From contig OX328105.1 of NCBI GenBank assembly GCA_946811185.2, forward strand, positions 36,335,394-36,399,393: a stretch of 64,000 nt of DNA. Direction: 5' to 3'. Shown here in pieces: positions 47,747-58,254 of this stretch. Positions within the stretch are counted from its first letter, which is position 1, and each line of letters begins with the position of its first letter. A program made the position numbers and the translations under genes. A model generated the notes under the pieces. That model did not search any database. It was not told where the DNA came from and was given only the letters and a program-made list of their open reading frames with translations. The DNA is from Hippopus hippopus. Its lineage: Eukaryota; Mollusca; Bivalvia; Cardiida; Cardiidae.

Positions 47747-48927
47747 ACCACTGAAATAGCAAGTCAAATTTAATAATCTATTATTCGTTATAGTTCTCCT
47801 TTAAATCCAATTTATTTTTGCATTATTTCGTTTGAGACATCCCCCTTGAATAGTCCGCAGTCAGCGGTCCACAGTCCGCAGTACGCGACTGTGACAAAGG
47901 TCTAAATTGAAAACGTGTGGATGAAAGCTTATCTAAAAAGTAATAAAACGGAGTCAGTGACGATACCAATCGAATCTTCAAATACTTCTAATTATTAATA
48001 TTGTTTTTGCTACAGGGTAGGACATGATCAGACCACTCAGGACGTGCAGTTCGATTCCTGTTCTCCACTGTCCGAGATTTTGGTATAGTCTTATTAAAGA
48101 AATAAGTAACATTGCAATGCTTGAGCCCTATACAGCATACCGGTTGAAAATACCTTGACAAAAGGCCATTCAAACACTTGATCAAGAAACAATGCAGATC
48201 TCTAAATCAGCCTCTTCAAATATTACTTACAAATAATATTGTTTTTACGAATAGTGTTGATCGAAATCAGACTGTCCAGAACGTGCAGTCCGATCTTCGA
48301 TCTCAGATGTCTGACATCATTGAAAAATTCTCAGTAAAAAAAATAAGTGATCTTGCAACGCTTAGTCCGTTTACACTACACAAACTGGAAGTAAATTCAT
48401 GAAAGCACGTGGTTTATCCTAGTACTGAATCAATGACAGTACAATTTGGATCTTTCAGTACTTTCTACATTTAAAATATTCGTTATCCGAACGGTATAGA
48501 GCGCGATCGGACTGCAAAGAACTTTCAGTCCGATCTTCGATTCCTACGTACTGCCGGCTGATTTTTAAGAATATTAAAGGAGTAAGTGACACCGCAGTAT
48601 TTTGGCTTTATACAGCCTGTTCACTTTATTTTTAAAAGTATATGAATGAAATCATCTGAAAACACCACAGAATTAATGTTGACACAAACTGATTTTTCAT
48701 ATACTTATCAAAGTTTTGATGGTTGTCCGAACAGTCTAGACCAAGGACGCTCAGTTCAATCCATGATCCTTACCGCCCGGTATTTTCAGATATGTGTATA
48801 AAAGAAACCTTGAAACTGCAACATTCTTGAATTATGCTATGCACAAACCACAAATACTGTAAGGAAATCACATTTTCACATTTGATACAGAGTGAATGAT
48901 GCTACAAATCGGCTCTCCTAATGCCAG

Positions 48928-50770
48928 TTAGGGAAGACCGGGGCTATCTGTTACACTTTTTCGTTTTTCTTGGATAAAAAATTCAAATATCTGTATATCC
49001 AAACAATTTTTATTTTGAAACAAACCTTATCAACAGAGGCAAAATATAAACATTCATATGCGGACAAATCTTGAAAAGGTTTCTCAGAAAATTGATTTTT
49101 TCCATCAGAATTTTCTGTAACAGTTTGCCCCACGCTTGGGGCAATGTGTTACAAGGAGCGGGGCAAAATATTACATGAACTGCTTCTAAGAGACTTACTA
49201 AACCAGTAATTCAAAACTCGTGATAACAAAAATCTCGAAAAAAAAAAAAAAATAAGCGTTCTTGTACAAAATCACTGACGTGTGTTTGTATCCATTACTG
49301 GTGTTCGACAAAAGGCAAAAATCTCTTCAGATAAATTCACTGTCGGAATCGCAATTTATACAGGTGTAAACACCATTTCACGGAACGTCGGCAGACTCTT
49401 CATGGGCCCAACCCTTACATACATGGCACTTAACCCACTTTTCTCTGGGTGTGCTATTACAGCTTTGTAAATCAAATTGGTGAAATAAAGATCGAAGCTA
49501 GTGCTGGTCGATCCTGGTCGATACTCCCAAAATGACTCTTTGGCGCGATGAAATGACCATTGCATAAACAGAAAATTCATCAAAAGCGAAAAGCAATCTG
49601 CGCAGCCTGACCAGGGTCGATACTTTTCGCAGTTCCCAGATGGTCCATTTTCGCGTGACGGGTCACAATTATGTAGTGTTACTAAAAAGGTCAGTGATCT
49701 GAGCCTAATAATTGACCTAGGCTAAATACCTGTTAAAAGTTTGTAGGAAAAGAATTACTAACGTTTTTTTATTCAAACAGTAATTGCAATGAAATTCTAT
49801 TGCACAAGGAATGACTGCTTTAAATCTGTAATGGTTCTAAATCGAAACAAGAGATTCACATGCAGTTGCAATGCTCGGATGCCAGTGCTTTAAGTTGTAA
49901 GTCGAAAAGGGGTATAAATCATACAAAAATTCACCTAGTGTTACCTATAATATCACAGTGTAGGACCGGAAGTCGTTTTATACAGTCATTTGCGATTGTA
50001 TAGTGACGTTTGGTCACCTGAGAGCTCTCAAGTCACCTGATTTTGATCACTTGAGAGCTATCAAATGACCAAACGTCGCTGTACAATCGCAAATGACCGT
50101 ACAAATGAACTTCCGGTCCTACACTTTGAACATAATGAGTTTGACTTTGGTAGTGAACATGTTTTCAGATTTTCGAGTAGATCTAAATATCTTCATGAAT
50201 ATCAGAGAAATTACACAGTAACAGGGTATTGCAGGACAACAACGATGTTGACGACGACGACGGAGGTAGGGCTTCGACAATATCTTGGTGTTTCTCTATA
50301 CACGGCAGAGCTAAAACAATGCACGATATGAAATAATTGACGGGGTAAACTGTTACAGTGTAACAATATGCCCCATCTTTTTGTAACATTTTGCCCCAAA
50401 CGCCTTTTTGGACTTTGTGTAAACCCCAAATCCTATACGTGGAGGTAGTGAATATAACCTTTACATCGAATGAACTACAAATCATTTCTATACAAGGACA
50501 TATAAAGATATCCAAAATATCTGAACGGGTTACTAAACTAGGCGAATTTTTCATATATAAGTCAAAATTTAGTTACGTGCGGGATTTTGTGTTTTTTTAA
50601 CTCTAGTTTGTTACGGTTTTATAATTCTTCTTCGGTATGTTCCGCCAAGTAAGTAAAAAAGGTGGCGCTTTTACGTCATAGCAGTTTTGACGTCATCAAA
50701 CGTGTCATCATTGAACTATCTCTCCTGTAACAGATTTCCCCGTGTATCATTTAGCCCCGGTCTCCCCTAA
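48928..50770. mobile_element. 1843-bp element with CCGGGG-type inverted ends
   Basis: The left end TTAGGGAAGACCGGGGCTA (48928-48946) and the right end TAGCCCCGGTCTCCCCTAA (50752-50770) are inverted with one mismatch. Just inside, both ends carry TGTTACA and TTTGCCCC motifs on opposite strands. It interrupts a 240-bp repeat unit. It has no recognisable transposase; small ORFs at 49282 and 50065 match nothing I know. Confidence 0.78.
49957..50125. repeat. 169-bp internal palindrome
   Basis: Begins AGTGTAGGACCGGAAGT and ends with the exact inverse. The arms also contain TCATTTGCGATTGTA and GACGTTTGGTCA with few mismatches, closing on repeated GAGAGCT steps. It could form a long RNA or DNA hairpin. 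Confidence 0.85.
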
Positions 50771-51354
50771 GTCTCTTTAAATTGTTTTACGAAAATGGTA
50801 GATCGAGATTGGACCGCTCAGAACGTGCAGTCCGATCCTCGATCCCCACTGCCCGCTTCCTTTGAAAATATTCTCAAACCCTAAAGCCTTTTTTACTGCT
50901 AAACTTGCCTTAGCGGCCAGTGGAGATCGAAAACCAGTGGTGTGACACCAACTCTCCGTAAACCGACTACACCAGGTAAATACACGGTTACCTCCCTTTA
51001 CGAAATATCCGCCATTTACGGGTTATAAAGTCTCTGTCATATTCTTCACAAAGAAAATTGAAAGGTAAAGTATTTTAAAGATTTTTTTCAAACTTTTACT
51101 TTAACTTAGATAGACACTATCTTTCTTCAACAAAATAATGGCATAATATTGACAGTTCTCCTCTCAGCAGATCACGAAAACACATGAAAATCAAACTTGT
51201 TTATGAAAAAAAATCGGCAATTTTTTTTTACGGATATGGCGGGTGAGTATTCATGTAGTATAGTGGTCTATCCCACAGACAGATGTAAATGTATAGCTTG
51301 TGTTTGTATAAGGGGACACTTTTACTGCCATACTATGGAGCTAGCTTTTGTAGC

Positions 51355-51440
51355 GACGTGGTAGGGCTTTCGCCTTGGGACTTAGAGGTCCTGGGTTCAA
51401 TCCCCGCCTTGGGAGGCTATTTATCATAACTGTTACACTG
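51355..51440 (+). mobile_element. tRNA-like SINE head
   Basis: GTAGCGACGTGGTAGGGCTTTCG and CTGGGTTCAATCCCCGCC resemble A and B boxes; no matching acceptor stem or SINE tail is found. Confidence 0.45.
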
Positions 51441-51699
51441 GCGCCTATAATATAAAAAAACCCCACTTGCTTGAGAAATAGAGTAACAGTAATTTAAGGA
51501 TACATGGGTGAATCTTTTCAAAACGACAACCGTTACTTAAAATTTCAAAATCAAATAAACATTTACTCAATAAAACGCTACCTGGTGCAATTCATTCAGC
51601 CATGATCAGCTAGCATGTAACCTATGCACCGGCCAATTATTAAAATAGCCCCTACAGGCTTAGGTAATAACTTCTGTATAAGCCCTAATTTTCCCTAGT

Positions 51700-52090
51700 A
51701 TATGGGATCGGTGATGCATCATAGCAGACAGGTCGAATCTTCGAAGAATATGACATGCGCAGACAATGCTGTATTTCTATTGTTCACGCATGAACACCTT
51801 ACTGTTCGCGCATGGACCTTTAACTGTTTGCGCGCAAGTAGTTTACTCTTCACGCGTGACGCAGGGAGCTTTCACAGAACTTGCGAGTGTTTTGTGCAGA
51901 CATTTTATCCTTTCCGCGCATTTTCCCGCATCACGTGTGAGCGCGTATTCTTGAAGCTTCGCGGCAACTGTACTGTAGCTTTTATGGAGAGAGGTTTTTG
52001 CCTTAGTGGAATGACGTGTTGAAAATGAGGTTTTAAAGTTTGCCAATTTGCCTACGTATACCTCATTTTCCTGCAACTTCCGCAGAGGAT
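51700..52090. other. CpG-rich segment
   Basis: Many CGCG and CGTG steps in an otherwise CpG-poor window. It starts with sequence related to 39210-39290 (CATAGCAGACAGGTMGA). It could be a promoter or an unmethylated repeat; there is no convincing ORF. It lies 2.7 kb upstream of gene B's acceptor. Confidence 0.4.
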
Positions 52091-52659
52091 AATAATATTT
52101 ATAAATGATATGACATCATCAGCCTCGACAGGGTTCCCATTCATGTACATACTTGCGTTAATCATGCACAAAACATGAAAGTCACATTCTAAATTTCAAC
52201 CTGATCTTGTCTTATACTTGCATGTCACGCACAGAAAAAGTGGATAAAGTCCTGCATAAAACTTTAAACTCACTCGATCACATACGCACATGTTGACAAG
52301 CACAAAAATTGTGAATCAAAACATTGACTGAAAACAAACTATCAGGAGTAAGATTATTTTCAGAAATCAGAAATTCCAATGGATAGCGCATGTGCTAGTA
52401 ATCTGTATAGCCTCAATAATTTCGCGGGGTTTTTGTTCATGCGCGTGCCTCCTTAAATAAACATTGCCATGCGATACCATATCAGTAATTAAGCGGGCCT
52501 TTCATTCACCCAGAACTGCAGCATGTGAACATCATAAACATTTCCATATTTTGGGAATCTATTCCAATGCAGTTTTAATTGCATTAAATTTAATCCATAT
52601 GCACAATGGAGTAAACATTAATAACCAGAAATAAGACTCATAGTTCAAGCAAGAGAGTC

Positions 52660-53060
52660 ATGGTTCTCATTTGACCCTGAACCCCGGGATTTGACGTTTG
52701 GAAATTCGAAATGACTCACGCTCAAAAATATCTGCCTAAGCGTCAGTCTGACACATGAGATTATATATGGACAAAAGCGTCTAATAAATTAGCTAGTGTG
52801 CGTCCTGCAGAAATATGGGCAATGACAGGTTTTGAAGTTACCTGCTGCCCTAATTGATCAATTCATATCAGATCATGCTGTAACATTTCCCAAAAATCAA
52901 ATGAATTGAAAAATGGATCACAAAAAAAAAAAAAAACGTGAATACCCATGACACAACAAAGGTCAGTTTGACATCGTCCGATCAGAGGCATTTCAAACTG
53001 TTTTGTCATCTTAAAAAATGAATTTAAACAGTACAATTGCACACATCTCTGTATCTAAAT
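52660..53060 (+). repeat. Dispersed repeat, copy 2
   Basis: Collinear with 895-1420 with many substitutions and deletions; ends near ACACATCTCTGTATC. Confidence 0.6.
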
Positions 53061-54822
53061 GGCTCAATTGATTGGAAGAGGCAGAATTCTCATTCAATAT
53101 GATTACTTGTTAAATGTATTATGTAATTTAGAAATAGAATTAGCATAACTAATATTATGAAATCTATAAAGCAGGGTCTACATGAGATTTAAATTAATGA
53201 TGACCACAGTATAGATAGTAGATCTACTATTTTTTTGCAGGTAACTAGTCATTTATTGGTAAAAGTAGAGTGAAACCCCCAACTTTTTCAGAAAACCCCC
53301 AGTTTTTCAAATTTGCTAATCTAGGGGATGACAAAAACCCCTTGTCTGAAGCAGCTTTGGGAACCCTGCTCGATTTTGATACGGTATCACACGACTTAAA
53401 ACAAAAATGAAATGGTCGGGAACTTCCATATATCCCGATTTTAGATAATTGGACGATATGACGTTTCTAAAGTAAAGATCAGTGTTACTGGCAAATTTCT
53501 TTTTATCTTTTTTTGCCCAATTTGAAGTCTTCGTATAACATTTTGATTTTAATCCTGAAAAGTTTCCGACATGTGACATAGTCAATGTGGATGCCAAAAA
53601 GTCATGTGACCATACTGGAATAATGTGACAAGATTCCCATCTATAATTAGATCAGATAATTTTGTGACCTATTTCATTCGCTCATATATCACTGAACAAT
53701 CTTTCTGGAACATTCGCCGCTACTGAAAGTAAATGTTTCAAATGCTTTTAAGATACTCAATATTTTCAGATATTTTATGACAAAATGGTGTTTTAGACAA
53801 TGTCTAATCTTTTCTCATAGGTGCGTATGAATTGATAGAAGGGACCATTATGCCTTTATTTTTTCTGTTCTGGTATTTTGGTGCTGCTGTCACGAGAGGG
53901 CCTATGGCCACCATGACACTCCTCAGCCCCTTTCATTGTGCTTCAGAAACTGGGGATAATTGACTTGGAAGTCTTCAGTTATATTGTTCAAAACAGTTTT
54001 TTCATGTGAAAATAAACATTTTAGTTGAGTTTTGGTGTACATGAGATGTTTTTAAGTTCTTAAGTAATGAACTGTTTGATAGATACTGAAAGTCACAAAA
54101 TGAGGGTAGTTTTTCCCATGCTCAAATTCAGCTCCTGGCACAAGATTGAAGGGTGTAATATGTCATTACAGATGAATATGCATGATTCAAGTAGAATTTA
54201 TGGTTATAGATGCATTTAAAGCTTATTATTTTGGTTATCAAATGTGTTTGGTAATCAGCACTTCTTTGAATTATGCTTCTTTGAATTATTAAACTGATTT
54301 TGTAATTTAAGCGCATTGAAAACTGGTCAGTCCACCATACATCAACAGAATGAAGCTGAAAATTTCCTTTTTTTTTTCATCTTTTCACTGCACAAACAAT
54401 GCCACATATATGCCAAGAGCTGGTGGTCGAGATTTGCCAGTATTACATGAGGATATAGAGGAAGGATTTAAGCGCTGTATTGACGATAGATAGAGTCAGA
54501 TACCTTGATTGCAATGTCTGACAGTTTGATTCTGGAATCTTTCGGCCCTTAACAATTTCAACCCATTACAGTTTTGGCCCAAAACATTCTTGGCCCATAG
54601 TATATATACTAATTACGACGACACTTGAGTGCTTCCTCACATGCTTGTCTGTCAGCTTACATGCCACTGCATGTCTGGCTATTAGTATGTGTGCTGATTG
54701 TTTGCCTATATGACATTGTTGTGGCTTGCCTATATGACATTGTTGTGGCTCTGCTGGTTTTGTACCTTTTACAGTGTCACAATTACAATTGCTGAAGTTT
54801 CAAGTTGTTTTTCCATTTTCAG
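53061..54822. other. Upstream region of gene B, no exon identified
   Basis: No clear first exon. A direct repeat of TGCCTATATGACATTGTTGTGGC lies at about 54703-54750. Leader exons of gene B should be sought here and in 51700-52090. Confidence 0.5.
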
Positions 54823-55140
54823 ATGTAAGGACTACTTCTTCAAGAAATGAAAAATGGATAATGGTTTTAATTCATCAGAACTACAATCAGTATGCACTCC
54901 CCAGTGCTGATGAAGAACAGATGAAAGAAGGTCAATCAAGATCAATCAGAATGAAACTGCTGTCATACATCACAGTCATGTAGAGTGAATTGCAAAAATG
55001 GAGTTACTAGGCTATTTCAATCAAAACCTGAAACAATTCACAATTTTAAGACAGAAAATCAAATTCAGCAAGAAAAACAGTCCAAAATCAAATTTTATTA
55101 TGATATCAAAGACAGTCTTGAATCAACTAGAGGAGTGAAT
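54823..55140 (+). other. 5' part of zinc-finger gene B exon, probably untranslated leader
   Basis: A good acceptor (TTTTTCCATTTTCAG) ends at 54822. Downstream, a separate frame is open to a TAG at 54981-54983. The zinc-finger frame itself is open only from 54955, after an in-frame TGA at 54952-54954. So either this is 5' UTR with translation starting at ATG 55141, or a further splice near 54983 joins an unseen coding exon. I favour a leader sequence. Confidence 0.5.
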
Positions 55141-56562
55141 ATGGATTTAGATAAAGGTATGGATACCAACTTTATGTGTGAAAATGTTGATACAGGTATC
55201 AAATCAAGTAACATACAAAACATGGATTCAGAAAGAGATAAGAATCACAAAACCAATAACATATATGCCAATGAAAGTTGGTATTCACCTGAACAAGACA
55301 ATAAATCTGTGAATTCAGCATTGGAGACAAAGCCTAAAATTAAAACTGAATGTGGCATTGATATGAAAACCATAAATGAAAAAAATTTGGACAAAATTGA
55401 AACTGAATATGACACAGATATGGAAAAAGCAAATGAGCCACATTTGGAAACACATGAACATGTAAATGGTCCCATTTCTAATACAAAATCCAGAGCCACC
55501 ACAGTTCAAAATGAAAATGAGACAAATGCAAATTATTTGGAGCAGTTAGCCAGATCAGACCAAGATTCATCAGTGAAAGAGGAAGCTGATGAGCAGCCTG
55601 AAGTCAATGAATCTCCAAAACCAAAACCAATTCGAAGAAAGAAATTTTACTGTGAATACTGTGGAATGGATTTCAACAAAAAGAGCAATTACGGGAAACA
55701 TTTAAGAATACATACAGGTGAGAAACCATTTAGATGCGATTTATGTGATGCTGCTTTTACTTCTAAAAGTAATATGAATATACACAAGAGGCTGCATACA
55801 GGTGAAAAACCTTTTAAATGTGATCTGTGTGAGGCAGCCTTTGTCCAAAAAAGCCACCTTATCAAACATCAAACTGTACATACAGGTGATAAGTTGTTCA
55901 ATTGTCAATTGTGCTCTATAACTTTCACAGATAACAGATCTTTGTGTGTCCATAAAGCAATACATCATGGAGAATCTATGCCAAATCAAATTCGATTTCA
56001 TCGACCAAGGAAGATGGATGAAGTATTTAAACCATTTCGATGTGATATATGTGATGCTGCATTTCTTCAGGAAGCAAGACTGGTCAACCACAAGCGATGT
56101 CACACAGGTGAAAAACCATTTAAATGTGACACATGCTCAGCCACATTTTCAAAGAAAGGCTCTCTTACAATTCACCAGAGAATACATACGGGTGAAAAAC
56201 CATTTAAATGTAAATTCTGCAATGCAGCTTTCTCACAGAAAGGTTCTTTAACAATTCACTCAAAAATACATGGTGCTGATAATAGCAATGACTTGTCGAC
56301 TGACCAAAGCGATTCTAGCGTTGTGGCATCTGGTGATAAAGAAACTGCAGATAGAAATAAAATGACTAATGGTGTGAAAAGGAAGAAATTAAATGATGAA
56401 AATGAATCAAACCAGGATACACCAAATAACACAAAAGCAAAACAAGTAAAGGAAAATGTGTTTGAATTAGACCCAGTGGATCCAGTATTTTCAGACTTTA
56501 TTATCTCCATGCATCAAAAGGCAAACACAGGTGAAATAGCGACAGACATGCTTTTTCAATAA
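55141..56562 (+). CDS. Zinc-finger gene B: seven C2H2 fingers
   Basis: The zinc-finger frame is open from 54955; its first ATG is at 55141 in good context (GTGAATATGG), giving 473 residues. The leader of about 165 residues is acidic and N/K/E-rich and includes IKTE (from 55339), which fits a sumoylation consensus. Fingers run from 55645 to 56271: three in tandem, a fourth with TGDKL before it, then a longer spacer (about 23 residues) and three more with TGEKP linkers. A basic stretch (RRKK) precedes the first finger and KRKK follows the last. The short C-terminus holds no recognised domain. It lies 34 kb downstream of gene A on the same strand and shares its finger style, including FTxKSNM in finger 2 and GSLTIH-type helices in the last two. 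Probable nuclear DNA-binding protein; target unknown. Confidence 0.88.
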   Translation: MDLDKGMDTNFMCENVDTGIKSSNIQNMDSERDKNHKTNNIYANESWYSPEQDNKSVNSALETKPKIKTECGIDMKTINEKNLDKIETEYDTDMEKANEPHLETHEHVNGPISNTKSRATTVQNENETNANYLEQLARSDQDSSVKEEADEQPEVNESPKPKPIRRKKFYCEYCGMDFNKKSNYGKHLRIHTGEKPFRCDLCDAAFTSKSNMNIHKRLHTGEKPFKCDLCEAAFVQKSHLIKHQTVHTGDKLFNCQLCSITFTDNRSLCVHKAIHHGESMPNQIRFHRPRKMDEVFKPFRCDICDAAFLQEARLVNHKRCHTGEKPFKCDTCSATFSKKGSLTIHQRIHTGEKPFKCKFCNAAFSQKGSLTIHSKIHGADNSNDLSTDQSDSSVVASGDKETADRNKMTNGVKRKKLNDENESNQDTPNNTKAKQVKENVFELDPVDPVFSDFIISMHQKANTGEIATDMLFQ

Positions 56563-56563
56563 A
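56558..56563 (+). promoter_or_regulatory. AATAAA hexamer overlapping the stop codon of gene B
   Basis: AATAAA occupies the last bases of the coding region and the TAA stop. If used as a polyadenylation signal the 3' UTR would be very short, about 15-30 bases. It may be coincidental. No other hexamer is obvious in the next few hundred bases. Confidence 0.25.
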
Positions 56564-56689
56564 GTGGACTATTAGAGTTCTGTATACAAGTTAAGTCATT
56601 TATCACTGGCATAGGACTTTTTATGTTCCAGCAGATCACTTTTAGACATGTTGTGGTATAACAAGATATTGCTAGTAATCTCTTCTGCC

Positions 56690-57053
56690 CTTTCAGAGAC
56701 AAAGTTTATCAACTAAGCCACATCTAATTTGTCGTCTGCAGCAGCTTTGAATTTGGATAAGTCCAAAATTGTGTCATTTGGTAAAGAGTGTCCCTTAAAG
56801 TTTTGTAAACCCGTCTTCTTCAGGGTTGTTTAAACACAGCATTGTATAGTAAAGGTTTACAAGTCCTTAACCAGACAACAAAACTTTAGACTGGTCCAGT
56901 TTGAAAGCATTTTGAGACAACAAGTTCATTGTAGCTGGAATGAGTTTGTCTTTGAAATGTTAGGTTACCAGAATTTTCTTCTTTTCCTGCAATACATTCA
57001 AAAGCTTTATTGTTCGGGGTCATCAAAGCTCAGGATCGATTTTTAAAGGGCTA
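56690..57053. mobile_element. Two partial TTAA hairpin MITEs downstream of gene B
   Basis: A right-half copy ends with TTTGGTAAAGAG near 56787, and a plus copy starts at TTAA 56867-56870. Both are diverged, and the second has lost most of its left arm. Confidence 0.5.
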
Positions 57054-57241
57054 AGATATTGCATCTTAAAAGCAGGTTTTTATCAAAATACCTCATGAAA
57101 AAACAGGAAAGTGTAGATCCAAAATCAGACATTATGCTTAGTCTTATCATGATCTTTTCTGATAGCAAAAGCAACTAAATTTGTACCTTGGGGCTCTAGG
57201 GGTTAAAGATTCTTGTATTTTTCTGTTGGTTTGATAAATCT

Positions 57242-57500
57242 GATCCATGCTCTGGCAAAAAGGGGTTTTAATGCATCTCTGTGATGCATTACACCAAACA
57301 AGTCATCACATAATTATGGATCCATAACAACCATTATGTCTAACAACCGACTGAATCATGAATTAGAATGTTCTTGGACATGCAGAAAGTTTACAAATAG
57401 TAAGAAGTTTCGACCCATGTCAGTCTGCACGGATTGGGCAGATGTACCTTTTGCAGATGTATTAATAAGTCCCCTTTTCACAGAGTATGGCTCGTGTTTT
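57242..57500 (-). mobile_element. Small MITE, GCTCTGGCAAAAAGGGG family, copy 1
   Basis: ATGCTCTGGCAAAAAGGGG at the left and CCCCTTTTCACAGAGTATG at the right are inverted. The body (CATAATTATGGATCCAT, TTTCGACCCATGTCAGTCTG) matches 62072-62326 in reverse. Confidence 0.65.
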
Positions 57501-57589
57501 TTGGTGTGAAAGTTTTGTGTGTATTTTTAATTTGTTGTTCAATTTGCTGCTTGCCAGTATTACATTGGCATTCTTAGCATTAAACCTTT

Positions 57590-57808
57590 ACCGCACAATG
57601 CCGACTTTTAACAACCCTGGGAAAGGAGCCTTTTGAAAACATTGTAGGAAAAGGAGAAAATGCTGGTAACCAGCATTTTCTCCTTTTCCCACAATGTTTT
57701 CTACCCTATCAAAGAAAAATTGCACCATTTTAACCACATTGAAATTGTCGTCTGCAAATGTTTTCAGTTTGGAAAAGGCAAATTTTTTTTCGTCTGGTAA
57801 AGGGTTAA
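57590..57808 (-). mobile_element. TTAA hairpin MITE, full copy
   Basis: TTAA at both ends; termini ACCTTTACCGCAC and GTCTGGTAAAGGG; central palindrome near-perfect over about 67 bases. Confidence 0.82.
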
Positions 57809-57929
57809 AAGACAGTTTGAACCCTTAGATTGTCTAACATTCATAGGTTGCTTTTGAGTAAAGAGTAGATCCAATATCAAACTGATTGTTACAAACAGTG
57901 ACTCCCTGTTCCTCCAACTCTGAACCAGA

Positions 57930-58108
57930 TGACAGCATCTTAGACCTATCAAAAATAAAAGCATTTCAATTCTCTGATAGGGTAGAAAATATTGTTTGAT
58001 CAGGAGAAAATGCTGTTAATCTCCTTTTTGTATTATTTCACAATGCTTTCAAAAGCCTACTCACTCAAGGTCATCAAACCTTGGAACTGTTTGTTGAAAG
58101 ATTAATGT
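57930..58108 (+). mobile_element. TTAA hairpin MITE, remnant
   Basis: GGTAGAAAATATTG, GGAGAAAATGCTG and TCACAATGCTTTCAAAAGCC remain in order. Confidence 0.5.
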
Positions 58109-58254
58109 TTTTAAAGCTGTCTTGAAGATAGATTTAAGCCATCAGCCTATGCGGATGCCATTTTACGTTTTGCAGTGCACTACCTTTGAAAATATTCTGG
58201 CAGAAGGAGAGACTGCACATGACTTCTTTTCACAAAGTTTGTTCATTACCTCTT

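Larger units (their letters stand above)
45121..47903 (+). mobile_element. PIF/Harbinger-type DNA transposon, decayed
   Basis: Ends are AGACCTTTGTCAC and its exact inverse GTGACAAAGGTCT, extending as imperfect inverted repeats of about 70 bp. The first base outside GACC gives TCA on the left and TAA on the right, a possible 3-bp target duplication with one change. SINEs sit inside at about 45430, 46066 and 46640. A transposase remnant lies near the right end. Confidence 0.75.
44998..50900. repeat. Array of about 240-bp tandem units split by two transposons
   Basis: A conserved segment (GAACGTGCAGTCCGATCTTCGAT) recurs at about 45025 (partial), 48041, 48281, 48521, 48745 and 50826. Spacing is 240, 240 and about 225 between neighbours. 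Subtracting the element at 48928-50770 gives about 238 for the last interval, and subtracting the one at 45121-47903 gives about 242 for the first. Units carry no conserved frame. Confidence 0.75.

Noticed and set aside
51355..51425. tRNA gene
   Set aside because: B box is good but there is no convincing cloverleaf; treated as a SINE-like head.
51702..52022. 106-residue ORF in CpG-rich segment
   Set aside because: Two frames are open together because of base composition; no motif and part of a dispersed repeat.
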